The position numbers were made by a program, and so were the translations under genes. The notes below the pieces were generated by a model. It saw only the letters and a program-made list of their open reading frames with translations, had not been told where the DNA came from and ran no database searches. Shown in pieces: positions 1 to 7,557 of a DNA stretch of 40,353 nucleotides (position 1 is its first letter; each line of letters begins with the position of its first letter). This DNA is from a virus. The DNA is taken from IMG/VR virus record IMGVR_UViG_3300032579_000940, positions 1 to 40,353 of that record; one strand, given 5' to 3'.

Positions 1-61
1 GGCCGCTGGACCTGACAGCCGCGGCGCGCGAAATCGCCCTGAAGGATGCGACGTCCTCGCT

Positions 62-307
62 ATGGCTGACCAGAAGACCACGGGCGACCTCCGGAAGGCT
101 GCCGAGATCGCCGACGATGAGATCAACGCTGCGGTCGACGCGCTGCTCGCGAAGCCGAAGACAGGCTCCTACCCAATCGGCGGCGGCTACCTGCTCGACC
201 TCGGCGTGGCCGAGGAGGCTTACCTTTTCTCGAGAGGCGCTCCCCACGCCGGATCGCGCGCGCCAGCCAAAGCAGCGCACACAGAACATGGGATGGCGTC
301 CCGCTAA
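62..307 (+). CDS. possible small hypothetical protein
   Basis: An 81-codon reading frame starting at ATG. The first 50 residues are acidic and helix-like, with the segment DEINAAVDALLAK and a later GGGYLLDLGVAEEAYLF. The last 25 residues look like low-complexity shadow sequence. I do not recognise a family. Another frame is also open across the left edge to about 371, so this could be the frameshifted 3' end of a gene that begins outside the window. No convincing ribosome binding site is visible before the ATG. Confidence 0.3.
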   Translation: MADQKTTGDLRKAAEIADDEINAAVDALLAKPKTGSYPIGGGYLLDLGVAEEAYLFSRGAPHAGSRAPAKAAHTEHGMASR

Positions 308-399
308 ATTCTTTTATGCAACGCAATCAGACGCTTATCATCAGAATATTGCGATTTTATCAGTTTTCTGATCATTAAGCGGATCAAATCCGATTTTCG

Positions 400-534
400 C
401 ACCTTATTCATATAAACCAAGCACGATCTAGGCGCAGTGCGATAATCAAAAGATATAGTCAGGCTACTTAGCTGATGAATCTTTTGATATTGCATATTAA
501 ATAATACTCTGATATATTTGATCAGGAGGACACA
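400..534 (+). promoter_or_regulatory. AT-rich leader of the phasin gene
   Basis: The 230 bases before the phasin gene are much richer in A and T than the surroundings, most strongly around 480-520. A perfect AGGAGG lies at 525-530, five bases before the ATG at 535. Several -35/-10-like hexamers occur (for example TTGATA at 484 and TATATT at 513), but none can be picked with confidence. The promoter is inferred from composition and position only. Confidence 0.35.
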
Positions 535-1137
535 ATGACATCCAACCAAGCCACAGCCCAGAATAAGAACAACATCAAGGCAGAGAATTATTCTGAAGCC
601 ACGAAGGCAAATATAGACAAATCTGCCGAGCAGGGCGCACAATTCGCCGATGCCTCCCGCGAGGGGGCAAACAAGATCGTCGATCTCACCGAGCGTGCCG
701 CTGAGAATACCAAGCAAATCGTGCAGAGAGGCGTTGAGACAACCTCGAACCAAGCACGGGAAACCGCCGATCGTATCAACCGCACCCTCGGCTACACGGG
801 CGAGGGAAGCGAGCGCTTGGCTCAGCAGTCCAAGCAGAACATGGAAGCGGTCGTCCGCTGCGGGACCGTGCTCACCCAGGCCTTCCAGGATACGTCGCGG
901 ATCTGGCTTGATCTGAGCCAGAAGCAGTGGCAGCGCAACCTCGACGGCTTGAACAAGTTGGCTCGCGCTAAGTCGGTGCAGGAGTTCTCCGCGATCCAGA
1001 GCGAGCTCGTCCGTGAGGGGCTGCAGTCCATGGTTCAAGATGGGAAAGCCATCGCTGACACCTCGGCGCGCGCTATCGAGGAGGCCAGTAAGACCTTCTC
1101 CGACATCGCACAGCAGGGCTCAGCGAGCGCGCGCTGA
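535..1137 (+). CDS. phasin family protein
   Basis: A 200-residue protein that is hydrophilic and almost entirely helical, with no signal peptide or membrane segment. The N-terminal 90 residues are rich in Asn, Glu and Ala. The C-terminal half (about residues 115-195) has the phasin-type pattern, including WLDLSQKQWQRNLDGLNKL and a following SVQEF. Phasins coat polyhydroxyalkanoate granules in the cytoplasm and control granule size and number. The ATG at 535 is fixed by AGGAGG five bases upstream. The gene stands alone between an AT-rich leader and a terminator, so it is probably a single-gene unit. The family call is firm; a polymer-granule role is inferred from the family. Confidence 0.85.
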   Translation: MTSNQATAQNKNNIKAENYSEATKANIDKSAEQGAQFADASREGANKIVDLTERAAENTKQIVQRGVETTSNQARETADRINRTLGYTGEGSERLAQQSKQNMEAVVRCGTVLTQAFQDTSRIWLDLSQKQWQRNLDGLNKLARAKSVQEFSAIQSELVREGLQSMVQDGKAIADTSARAIEEASKTFSDIAQQGSASAR

Positions 1138-1186
1138 GGCGCCCGCTCCTCAAGGTCGAGTAATCCTTGATTCCGCAATGAACCCG

Positions 1187-1212
1187 AGGGCGGTCGCTTC
1201 GGCCGCCCTTTT
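1187..1212 (+). terminator. rho-independent terminator after the phasin gene
   Basis: AGGGCGG pairs with CCGCCCT (1187-1193 with 1203-1209) around a short loop closed by extra pairs, followed directly by TTTTCG. It lies 50 bases after the phasin stop codon and before the next plus-strand gene. Confidence 0.8.
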
Positions 1213-1262
1213 CGTTTGTCGCAGCCGCATCGATTTCAGCTCGGTGTGACACGGAGTGCGCG

Positions 1263-1508
1263 ATGTACAACCCATTTGCTATTATCCTGCTCGCTATCGA
1301 AGCGCAGAAGGTCATCGAGCTTCGGCTTGTGAAACTCGCCTGGGGTGGCGCTCACGGGCGGTTGGAGGCGCACCGGATGATCAGTGAGAAAATCGGCGCC
1401 TTCGTCGAGGCCTCAGGCACCTTGATGACCGGTGGCTCTGCTGACGTGGTGATTGCCCGCTACCGTGAGCACGTTGCCGCGAACACTAAGCGTCTTACTG
1501 CCACCTGA
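1263..1508 (+). CDS. small conserved-looking hypothetical protein
   Basis: An 81-residue protein beginning at ATG 1263, 50 bases after the phasin terminator. The N-terminus (MYNPFAIILLAIEAQKVIELR) is an amphipathic or hydrophobic helix. The rest is helical with a central AHRMISEKI segment and a C-terminal VIARYREHVAANTKRL. The layout suggests a small soluble helical protein that may associate with membranes or granules, but I cannot name a domain. Its position next to a phasin makes a granule-related role conceivable; that is inference. Its 3' end overlaps a decayed minus-strand remnant by 14 bases. Confidence 0.6.
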   Translation: MYNPFAIILLAIEAQKVIELRLVKLAWGGAHGRLEAHRMISEKIGAFVEASGTLMTGGSADVVIARYREHVAANTKRLTAT

Positions 1509-1743
1509 CAGGACCCAGAGCGGTCGAGTGCTTTGGTGAAGGGCAAGACTGGTCAAACTCCTGCCCTGCCTCGTTGTTGAGCGCGACGGCGCAGCGCAGT
1601 GGCTCGTGCCCGCTCATCATCAGATCGAGGGTAATCTCGGGAATGGCCCGGTGCGCTTCGAGGTCGGCGGTTTCCACGTCGGAGAGCTCGACGCCCAGAT
1701 GATCCTGCTCAAAGCCACGTGGCACCCAGATTAGCCGTGGAAC
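1495..1743 (-). pseudogene. decayed DUF6894-like gene
   Basis: Read on the minus strand from about 1743, the frame keeps recognisable DUF6894 features: a VPR start-like tripeptide, LGVELSDVETADLEAHRAI (the G-x-E-L-x-D and EA-rich helix of the family) and NNEAGQEF (the D/N-E-x-G turn before the last strand). The expected ATG is a GTT codon. The aromatic YFFD-type strand after it is scrambled, and the final strand is replaced by unrelated residues. I read it as a remnant that has lost its start and both end strands. The call rests on pattern resemblance only. Confidence 0.4.
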
Positions 1744-1797
1744 CGAGGAGGAGCTGGACTGTCGCCATAATTGCGTCACGGCCGAGATGACGGGCGC

Positions 1798-1911
1798 TTT
1801 CGCGAGGGCGATCGGCAGCTCGCTCACCTGGGTCGTCTCGCGCAGCTTGCGCATCTCGAACGTGTCCCGTGGCAAGGCTCCAGCAGCGCAGCGGAGCCAG
1901 AAGGCCGACAT
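1798..1911 (-). pseudogene. umuC: remnant of the UmuC C-terminus, copy 1
   Basis: The minus-strand frame contains TFEMRKLRETTQVSELPIAL, which aligns with the end of DNA polymerase V subunit UmuC (DUF4113 region, usually F-x-M-R-x-P-x-Y-T-T-x-x-x-E-L-P-V). The matching scrap at 4935-5153 shows the same segment better preserved as FEMRTPRYTTQMRELPVAVA. Here the conserved stop after the motif is missing and the Pro and Tyr are lost. Nothing of the polymerase body is present, so this is a dead fragment. Confidence 0.45.
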
Positions 1912-2028
1912 GTCCGCGCACCTCGCTCCGTCCCGACTTCCGGCCTCTAGGGAGGGAACTCATACAACCAATTGCTGCCGTTTGCGTTTTCTTCCTGAGT
2001 TTGGGTTTTCCAGCGCAGGAGGATCGCG

Positions 2029-2405
2029 ATGGCACGGCTGTTCTGGCTCTCCGATGAGGTCTGGGAGCGGATCGAGCCGCACCTGCCTCATGGCCAACCG
2101 GGCAAGCCACGCGTGGATGACCGGCGGCTCATCAGTGGCATCCTGCACGTCCTGAAGGTCGGCTGCCGCTGCCAGGATACGCCCTCCGCCTACGGCCCGC
2201 ACACGACGGTCTACAACCGCTACAACAGGTGGTCGCAGCGCGGCGTCTGGCAGCGTCTGTTTGCCAAGGTCGCCGCCACAGGCCTTGTCCCCGACGAACT
2301 GATGCTCGATGCCACGCACGAGAAAGCCCACCGCTCGGCATCGGGTGGAAAAGGGGGGGCCTGAAGCCAGGCCATCGGCCGCTCGCGCGGCGGCCTCACC
2401 AGCCG
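2029..2405 (+). pseudogene. truncated IS5-family transposase
   Basis: From ATG 2029 the frame encodes the N-terminal IS5-type domain (FWLSDEVWERIEPHLP, then VDDRRLISGILHVLKVGCR) and reaches the first catalytic Asp in DATHEKAHRSASGGKGG (about residues 93-110). An in-frame TGA follows at 2362. The same frame then continues with QAIGRSRGG, typical of these transposases, and loses similarity near 2405. The second Asp and the Glu of the DDE triad are absent. It is therefore a 5' fragment of an insertion sequence with a nonsense codon; no inverted repeats could be identified. Confidence 0.8.
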
Positions 2406-2504
2406 GCGACTGCAACGCAGGATGGAGGCTAGCGACAACCTTCGCCGTGTCGATGCGTTGGCCCAGGCAACTCAAGGGTCTGTGTTGCGGCTGGTGAGTT
2501 CGCG

Positions 2505-2732
2505 ATGTCCTGTGATGCGTTCCTGTGGATGGTGCAGACCGAAATCGGCGCTGCGGAAGGTCGAGCTTCCATGTTCGCCGAGGCGGCTCAATCGCGTCTG
2601 CGGGCAAGAGCCGATAGCACCACCATTGAGCATGCGCTTTTTCGCGAGCTTGATAACCTGATCGTTCTCCGCGCGAAGCCGCATGCCTTGCTAACAATCG
2701 AGCAGCGCTACCGACAATTCAACGCCATCTAG
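2505..2732 (+). CDS. possible small hypothetical protein
   Basis: A 75-residue frame. Its first part (MSCDAFLWMVQTEIGAAEGR) and last part (FRELDNLIVLRAKPHALLTI) look like genuine helical protein, rich in Leu, Glu and Ala. I do not recognise the family. It lies between an IS5 remnant and a low-GC zinc-ribbon gene. The ribosome binding site is weak (GGTGAG nine bases before ATG). It may be an authentic orphan or the tail of a broken gene. Confidence 0.35.
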   Translation: MSCDAFLWMVQTEIGAAEGRASMFAEAAQSRLRARADSTTIEHALFRELDNLIVLRAKPHALLTIEQRYRQFNAI

Positions 2733-2758
2733 ATGCGCATGCTCTTGGGGGAATGTAC

Positions 2759-2962
2759 TTAATGGGAATTTTTTTTCAATTTCTCATGGATAGTGAATAG
2801 ATTTAACTTATCATCGTATCCAACATTTACTGTATTTCCACATGATCCACATTGATATTTCGTAATCGACTTAAACCAAACTCCTCTCCTTCGGTGTTCT
2901 GATCCGCATATTGGGCAAAGGTGAGTTAGTAGATCTTCATTTATCTTTGGAGACAAGGGCAT
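2759..2962 (-). CDS. small zinc-ribbon protein, low GC
   Basis: A 67-residue protein with two Cys pairs, CPIC at about residues 16-19 and CGSC at about residues 38-41, separated by a basic stretch (HRRRGVWFKS). This is the layout of a one-ribbon zinc-binding protein. The C-terminus is charged (NLFTIHEKLKKNSH). The DNA here is far richer in A and T than the rest of the window, and codon use follows suit, which points to recent transfer. No partner gene is visible. It could be a stand-alone nucleic-acid-binding ribbon or the surviving end of a larger enzyme; function unknown. Confidence 0.6.
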   Translation of the reverse strand: MPLSPKINEDLLTHLCPICGSEHRRRGVWFKSITKYQCGSCGNTVNVGYDDKLNLFTIHEKLKKNSH

Positions 2963-3141
2963 TAAAATTCCGATCGAGGCTGTACAGGCGACTGAACGCC
3001 GACCGGATTGTTAATATTTTTTTGTCACACAAAATATCACAAAAGTTACTTATGGGTGCTGACCCTGCCGCGTGCGCTAGAGCGAGAGTGGTTATCAGCA
3101 GGCTCTGTAGATTTATCCACGCAAAAGCGGCGCTCAATTGC

Positions 3142-3231
3142 CTGCCTGCTATAGGCATGGTCGCGACGACCTTAGCGCACGAGATCGCGCGCAACCTTGC
3201 TGCAGCGATAGACAGGTTCCTGTCTCCATAG
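3142..3231 (+). pseudogene. possible scrap of a histidine-kinase dimerisation helix
   Basis: The plus-strand frame reads LPAIGMVATTLAHEIARNL and then AAAIDRF before a stop at 3229-3231. This resembles the H-box of FixL-type sensor kinases, where L-S-A-M-G-x-M-A-S-x-L-A-H-E-L-N-Q-P-L-A-A-I surrounds the phosphorylated His. The Asn-Gln-Pro after the His-Glu is lost and one residue is missing before the Met. No ATP-binding domain follows. If real it is a dead fragment; chance resemblance is possible. Confidence 0.25.
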
Positions 3232-3245
3232 CAGGCTACGGCGCA

Positions 3246-3500
3246 TCACGATCCAGCGCAGCGGGAAATCTTCCACTCTGCCACGAAAGTTACGGTCGCT
3301 ACGTAGACCTCATGTCCGGTCTCATCGCGGACTATTGCCCGGAGCACCCGAGCGCCGCCCGCCGGCATCACCTCCGCCGTCATGGCTCCGAGCGTCCTAT
3401 CCGCTGCGGTTCGCGCATGCGAGGAGTTCTCGAAGCTCTGTTCCGTATCGCCCGGTACGAACGTGCGGCCGTCGTCGGTATCGATGACATAATGGGGCAT
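3246..3500 (-). CDS. DUF6894 family protein
   Basis: An 84-residue protein starting at MPHYVIDTDDG, the position where all family members in this window start; a longer frame upstream lacks the family pattern. It keeps the first strand, the Ala/Thr-rich helix (ARTAADRTLGAM) and the last two strands, AIVRDETGHEVYVATVTF. DUF6894 proteins are small cytoplasmic-looking alpha/beta proteins of unknown function, common in Methylobacterium. This copy is more diverged than those at 7558 and 8009. No operon partner is visible. Confidence 0.75.
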   Translation of the reverse strand: MPHYVIDTDDGRTFVPGDTEQSFENSSHARTAADRTLGAMTAEVMPAGGARVLRAIVRDETGHEVYVATVTFVAEWKISRCAGS

Positions 3501-3788
3501 GCGCGTTCCGTGAGCCTTAGCAACCCGTCCCCAAGGAGCCAACCTGACGCACGCGCCATGGTTCAAACCATCGTCTCGACGTCGCGCCCGGCAAAGGCTT
3601 ACGCATCATGCCCGGAGAGCAGAAGTTGAGTCCCTGCGGGTCACGGATAGGGGCGACACGCCCCAACCCGCGGGGAGCCAACGAGCTGATGCCGTTGGCC
3701 GTCTTGACGTAAAACGTCACGCCTCGCCCACCAGCAGAGGGCGCCTACAAGAAGCAGGCCGTCACAACTATGTTGGGTGGCGTGAGCA

Positions 3789-4025
3789 TCAACTTGACTG
3801 TGGCGATAGCCGTAGAGCGATACGTCGGAGCATGGGCAACGTCTGCCTGAAGGCTGGCAGGTCTCGTTCGATGCCGCATGGATCGGTGATGCGGATATTC
3901 CAGAAGCCCTCAGTCGCCCACCTATCCCCGAGCACCATGGCGCTGTAGGCGTTAAGCCGAGTTGCTTCGCGCAGCCCTAATGTCGATACGGCCGATATCG
4001 TGAAGCGCACAATTTTCTTGATCAT
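3789..4025 (-). CDS. possible hypothetical protein
   Basis: A 78-residue frame starting MIKKIVRFTISAVS, with a mixed, non-repetitive composition and segments such as NAYSAMVLGDRWATEGFWN and ITDPCGIERDL. No family is recognised. The stretch 3501-4111 otherwise holds no gene I can support. The ribosome binding site is weak, and flanking sequence is full of decayed genes, so this may be a remnant. Confidence 0.3.
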   Translation of the reverse strand: MIKKIVRFTISAVSTLGLREATRLNAYSAMVLGDRWATEGFWNIRITDPCGIERDLPAFRQTLPMLRRIALRLSPQSS

Positions 4026-4111
4026 CGTCGACGCTCACGAACAGAAGACGACGAGTAATGCGCCCGATCAACGCGCGTCACAAATCAAAAAATTTCGGCG
4101 CAGATCGCTGG

Positions 4112-4359
4112 TTATGTGGCAGGTGGGATTTTCCACTCGCCTACGAACGTGATGGTGGCAACGTAGACCTCCTGCCCGGCTTCGTCGCGCACGATGGCCT
4201 GAAGGGCACGGTGCTCACCATCCGGCAGGGCACCGTGGGTCATGGACCCGATGACTCGATGGGCTTCCGTCTGGCATTCTTGGGACAGTCGAAGTCGGCC
4301 TCCGGGTCACCCGGTGCGAAGTCGCCAGCGTCATCGGTATCGATCGTTTAGGGCGGCAT
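4112..4359 (-). pseudogene. DUF6894 pseudogene with a nonsense codon and a frameshift
   Basis: Compared with the intact paralogue at 8009-8260, this copy starts ATG CCG CCC and then has TAA where the Tyr codon TAC is expected (codon 4). It continues TIDTDDAGDFAPGDPEADFD in frame. Near codon 31 one base has been lost in the CARTEAHR region, after which the next frame reads through the rest of the family: SMTHGALPDGEHRALQAIV, then EVYVATITFVGEWKIPPAT and a stop. Similarity is otherwise high, so inactivation looks recent relative to the other remnants. Confidence 0.8.
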
Positions 4360-4440
4360 CCCTGGTCAGTCCGGTATGCGGTCGTACAGAATCAACGCGA
4401 TGACCATTGGCGGGTTCGAGTCGGCCGGGTCATCAGGCAC

Positions 4441-4475
4441 GAAAAGGCCCACCGCGGCGCCAAGCCGAGCGGGCC
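4441..4475 (-). repeat. degenerate copy of the terminator-like repeat
   Basis: Sequence GAAAAGGCCCACCGCGGCGC followed by a GCGGGCC arm resembles the hairpin at 8338-8372. The stem is imperfect. As with the copies at 7896 and 8338, it lies about 80 bases upstream of a minus-strand DUF6894 gene (here the pseudogene), so it belongs to the same duplicated unit. Confidence 0.55.
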
Positions 4476-4770
4476 AAGTCGATCCAATGGGAACGGACAT
4501 CTAGGAATGTCCGCATTGCACCCACTATGGTTTGGGCTACAGCTCGATCGCTGCGCTGACACGGACATCGATATGTCATTCACGCGGGCGGCTCCGAAAG
4601 CCCCACCGCGCAAACCGATCGGTGTGCTGCTAGCTCGGCGGGCGCCAATGCTGAGGGGCATGACGGGCGCCTGCCGAGCAGAGACACAACCGGAAGTTGG
4701 GCCCAATCGAGCCGTAGCAGGCACGCCATCTGGAAGACAACCCGGATCCGGATCTATCGACGGACCTCAG

Positions 4771-4806
4771 CGAAGAAGAGCCCGCCGCGGCGGAGCCGGG
4801 CGGGCT
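4771..4806 (-). terminator. terminator-like repeat copy
   Basis: On the minus strand AGCCCGCC pairs with GGCGGGCT, with CTTCTTCG after the stem. The sequence is nearly the same as the late-operon terminator at 8338-8372. It lies downstream of the UmuC fragment and of a decayed copy of the small ORF found at 8465, so it seems to be part of a larger duplicated or related segment. Confidence 0.55.
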
Positions 4807-4853
4807 GAAGGTCGTGCTGTTGAGCATGAGGTAGACGCGCTGGCAGGGCCGGA

Positions 4854-4925
4854 TCATCCCGGCGGCCTATGCGCGGCCACCTCCTCGGCGATGATCAGCC
4901 CGGTTGGCACGCAGACCGGCACCAT
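4854..4925 (-). pseudogene. relic of the short ORF found at the end of the late operon
   Basis: A 23-codon frame ending LIIAEEVAAHRPPG. It matches the end of the 33-residue membrane peptide at 8465-8566 (LIIGGAVAARGPPG) and is followed, as there, by a copy of the terminator repeat. Two Glu residues interrupt the hydrophobic stretch, so it could not span a membrane. It starts ten bases after the stop of the UmuC scrap. Confidence 0.4.
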
Positions 4926-4934
4926 GACATTGGT

Positions 4935-5153
4935 TCAGGCCACCGCAACCGGCAGCTCTCTCATCTGGGTCGTGTAGCGCGGCGTCCGCATCTCGAACTT
5001 CGGGCTCCAGTCCCGCTTCTCCAGTACGCCCGCCCGGGCCGGCACTACGGCGCCCGCGCCCCAGCGCGCGTTGCAGGCGTCGATCGCCGCCATCAGCGGG
5101 GCCGAGCGCTCGCGGTCCATCTGTCCGATCAGGGTCCGCAGGCTGCCCTCTTC
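4935..5153 (-). pseudogene. umuC: remnant of the UmuC C-terminus, copy 2
   Basis: The minus-strand frame reads LMAAIDACNARWGAGAVVPA and, later, SPKFEMRTPRYTTQMRELPV before a stop. This is the C-terminal DUF4113 region of the Y-family polymerase subunit UmuC, which usually ends a protein of about 420 residues. The catalytic palm, fingers and little-finger regions are missing; an in-frame TGA precedes the fragment at 5154-5156. It is a dead 3' piece, probably left by a deletion. Confidence 0.75.
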
Positions 5154-5298
5154 TCACGTCGGATCGCGAGCGCTCCGCCCTCATGCTGCAATGGTTTCAG
5201 GCAAGGGAACGAAAGGGCATGGCCTCGGGAACTGGAACGGATACCGTCTGGTAAGCGTCGGTTGGGGGGGGGGCGGATCGGGTAGCGTGGGTAATGTC

Positions 5299-6033
5299 GT
5301 GATTGATGTGCTGATCCGCAAATTGAGTCACAGCTCCTTCCTGACAGAGGTGGATCATGCGACGCTTCGGCAGATCCCGCTGCGCACTCGATCCGTCGCT
5401 GCGAACCAGGATCTCATACAGGAAGGGGATCGGCCGGAGAATGTCATTCTCATCCTGTCCGGCCTCGCCTGTCGCTACAAACTCCTCGAGACAGGCAATC
5501 GCCCAATTGTTGCGCTTCTCATGCCTGGCGATTTCTGTGATCTGCACGTAGCAATTCTCGGCAGTATGGATCACTCTATCTCCACTTTAACACAGTGTGT
5601 TGTCGCTGAACTACCTCACGAGGTTATCGATGACCTGACAGAGCATCATCCGAGGATCACGCGTGCGCTCTGGTGGGCGACGCTGTTCGATGAGGGCATC
5701 CTGCGCGAATGGCTTGTGAGCATGGGTCAACGATCGGCGCAACGGCAAATGGCGCATCTCTTTTGCGAGCTGCACACGCGCTTTCTTTTGGTCGACCTTG
5801 CGACGCCGAATGCCTTCAACTTTCCGCTAACGCAAAGAGAGTTGGGGGACATCCTTGGAATGAGTGGCGTGCATGTCAATCGCACACTTCAAGAGCTCCG
5901 GGCATACAATTTAGTATCTCTGAAAGGAAAACGATTAGAAATACCAGATGTTAAGGCGCTGTGGTCCTACTGCAATTTCGACCCGAACTACCTTCACCTT
6001 GTGCCCCGAGTCGATAGGGCTCCACCTCCCTGA
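5299..6033 (+). CDS. Crp/Fnr-family transcription regulator
   Basis: About 244 residues from a GTG at 5299 (MIDVLIRKL); GTG 5308 is an alternative. The longer upstream frame is low complexity and is not used. Residues about 25-140 form a cyclic-nucleotide-binding-type barrel with QEGDRPENVILILSG and RPIVALLMPGDFCDLH. The C-terminal winged helix includes FPLTQRELGDILGMSGVHVN, a typical Crp HTH, followed by RTLQELRAYNLVSLKGKRLEI. The Cys cluster of oxygen-sensing Fnr is absent, and the cAMP-contact Arg-Ser pattern is not obvious, so its signal is unknown. It stands alone on its strand; its targets cannot be read here. Confidence 0.85.
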   Translation: MIDVLIRKLSHSSFLTEVDHATLRQIPLRTRSVAANQDLIQEGDRPENVILILSGLACRYKLLETGNRPIVALLMPGDFCDLHVAILGSMDHSISTLTQCVVAELPHEVIDDLTEHHPRITRALWWATLFDEGILREWLVSMGQRSAQRQMAHLFCELHTRFLLVDLATPNAFNFPLTQRELGDILGMSGVHVNRTLQELRAYNLVSLKGKRLEIPDVKALWSYCNFDPNYLHLVPRVDRAPPP

Positions 6034-6219
6034 GCTTAAGCCTCTGCCTAAGCCGATGATGCGCCGATCGATTTGTTGGAAGCCCGAAAAGAATTTCCCC
6101 TCAGACCGATGTAAACCGGTATGGGTCTCATTACATTGTTTTTATCGTCGATAGGGTGCTCGTGCATCGACGACAGAGAGACCAGATGGGCTCCCGCACG
6201 TGAAGCAGGCGGACTGTCC

Positions 6220-6462
6220 ATGGCACTTTATTTTTTCGACGTCCACAACTCCCAGTTCTCAGCGCGTGATGAGGACGGCAAAGAGTGCGAAAACCGCGAC
6301 TCTATCAGTGCCGAAGCGCTCCGGCAGCTATGTGTCATTGCCAAAGACGACCCGCTTCTCCACATGAACGGCACGATCGGAGCGGTTGTCCGTGACGAAC
6401 ACGATCACGTGGTTCTCACGGCCAACCTAGTCCTGGCCGTGGTGTGGGTTGGCGACGCTTAA
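6220..6462 (+). CDS. DUF6894 family protein
   Basis: An 80-residue protein starting MALYFFDVHN, the family's first strand. It continues with an acidic turn (DEDGKECENRDSISAEALRQL) and AVVRDEHDHVVLTANLVL at the position of the two final strands. It is the most diverged intact copy. It lies on the plus strand, 190 bases after the Crp-type regulator, so co-transcription with it is possible but not shown. Confidence 0.7.
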   Translation: MALYFFDVHNSQFSARDEDGKECENRDSISAEALRQLCVIAKDDPLLHMNGTIGAVVRDEHDHVVLTANLVLAVVWVGDA

Positions 6463-6491
6463 GCGCGTGCAGCCTCATCGAAGACACGACC

Positions 6492-6752
6492 TCAGAGATC
6501 GCTCACCACTATAGGAAAATGGCGCATTCTCGGTGCGGGCGGAATCTGTATCAAAACTTTGGCGCCACGGATGGCCGCTATCGTTGCGACTGGCGCACCC
6601 TCCGCCATAGCCTTTGCTTCCAGGGCTTCGAGACGCGCGAGCAGGTCCGTTACCATCTGGGCGCTGGCCCCCGGCCGGTACTCAGAGAGCACGGCTTGCA
6701 CCGTCACCATCAGGTGACAGCGAAAAATGCGCTGATGCGACTCAGTTTCCAT
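6492..6752 (-). CDS. hypothetical protein
   Basis: An 86-residue protein if started at METESHQRIFRCHLMV (6752); an ATG 18 bases earlier is possible. It has a mixed helical N-terminus, a Leu/Ala/Glu-rich central helix (TDLLARLEALEAKAMAEG) and a Val/Ile-rich end. Composition looks like real protein and the frame is free of stops in a convincing context. No family is recognised. It converges with the DUF6894 gene at 6220. Confidence 0.45.
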   Translation of the reverse strand: METESHQRIFRCHLMVTVQAVLSEYRPGASAQMVTDLLARLEALEAKAMAEGAPVATIAAIRGAKVLIQIPPAPRMRHFPIVVSDL

Positions 6753-6770
6753 CGCGGCAGCCCGAATCAT

Positions 6771-7188
6771 TGCTCTGGTCGCCGAATTTCTCCGATCCGT
6801 CGCCTAGCGCCATACACAGATGTTAGCGATGGGGCGCATTAAGATAAGCGTGCACGTCGTCGTGACTGAGCGATCTCGGTTGGCATCTTGTGCAACGCTG
6901 ACATCTTGGACACGCCCTGTCGCGGCGGTTAGGGTCGCGGACGCTCGGCCCACGACGCATCGACCTACCATGAGGTGCACCGCGGCGTTCGCGGCTGGAC
7001 ACCGTGATCCAGCAACTCGCGACCGACGCTTGGTCACAGATAGACGCCGCGCACGATCATCCGGAGTTTCTACAGTGTCAGCCCTGATCGTAGGTTAGGT
7101 CGAACGTCGAGCCCAATGCGGATCGCGCGAGGTGCCAGTGCCGTCGCCTCGCGCGGTTCCTCCTGCCGGCGTATGCTCGGCGTAAACA
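6771..7188. other. intergenic stretch without a supported gene
   Basis: Both strands carry short open frames here, but their translations are Arg/Thr/Ala-rich and look like shadows, with no family pattern. A GGGAGG at 7189-7194 belongs to the next gene. I see no tRNA, repeat or convincing promoter. Confidence 0.4.
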
Positions 7189-7200
7189 GGGAGGTCGCTC

Positions 7201-7446
7201 GTGTCCAAGACCAATAGACGAGAGCTGTACTGTAGCCCGCGCGGGGACTGCTGGTTCCTAGGGCGCGAGCCGGAGAGCGGTCGCGCCTTCGTGATCCATC
7301 AGCCGAACGGCCCCTCCGGCGGTCACCTAACGCACATTGCATTGGGAGACTTTTTGCACGACGGCGCGAGCGGTCCTGAGCATCAGGCCTTGTTACGTTT
7401 GATCGGCTCGCTTGTGGACGTTCCCCCGTTCGCCGAGCGAACCTGA
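7201..7446 (+). CDS. small conserved-looking hypothetical protein
   Basis: An 81-residue protein from GTG 7201, supported by GGGAGG six bases upstream. It reads ELYCSPRGDCWFLGREPESG, then FVIHQPNGPSGGHLTHI and a C-terminal helix ALLRLIGSL. The regular beta-rich pattern and strong start signal make it a confident gene. The family is unknown to me. It is likely cytoplasmic since no signal or membrane segment is present. Confidence 0.65.
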   Translation: MSKTNRRELYCSPRGDCWFLGREPESGRAFVIHQPNGPSGGHLTHIALGDFLHDGASGPEHQALLRLIGSLVDVPPFAERT

Positions 7447-7557
7447 AGGTGAGGATCGCCCGCACCTTCCTCGCCCCCACGGCGGATATATCAGACGCGG
7501 TGAGCGCGCCGCCCCAGCTTCGCCTGCGGGGCGATCGTAGGGGGTGAGGCATGAGAG

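Noticed and set aside
304-1038. Minus-strand 244-codon frame opposite the phasin
   Set aside because: The phasin on the plus strand has a strong ribosome binding site, family pattern and terminator. The antisense frame shows no family similarity.
3517-3720. Minus-strand 67-codon frame
   Set aside because: No start signal or family pattern; sits in a stretch of decayed sequence.
4392-4724. Minus-strand 110-codon frame between relics
   Set aside because: Ser/Arg/Pro/Ala-rich, no start signal, and lies across a decayed repeat copy; no protein pattern found.
6804-7037. Minus-strand 77-codon frame
   Set aside because: Arg/Val/Ala/Thr-rich and patternless, without a ribosome binding site.
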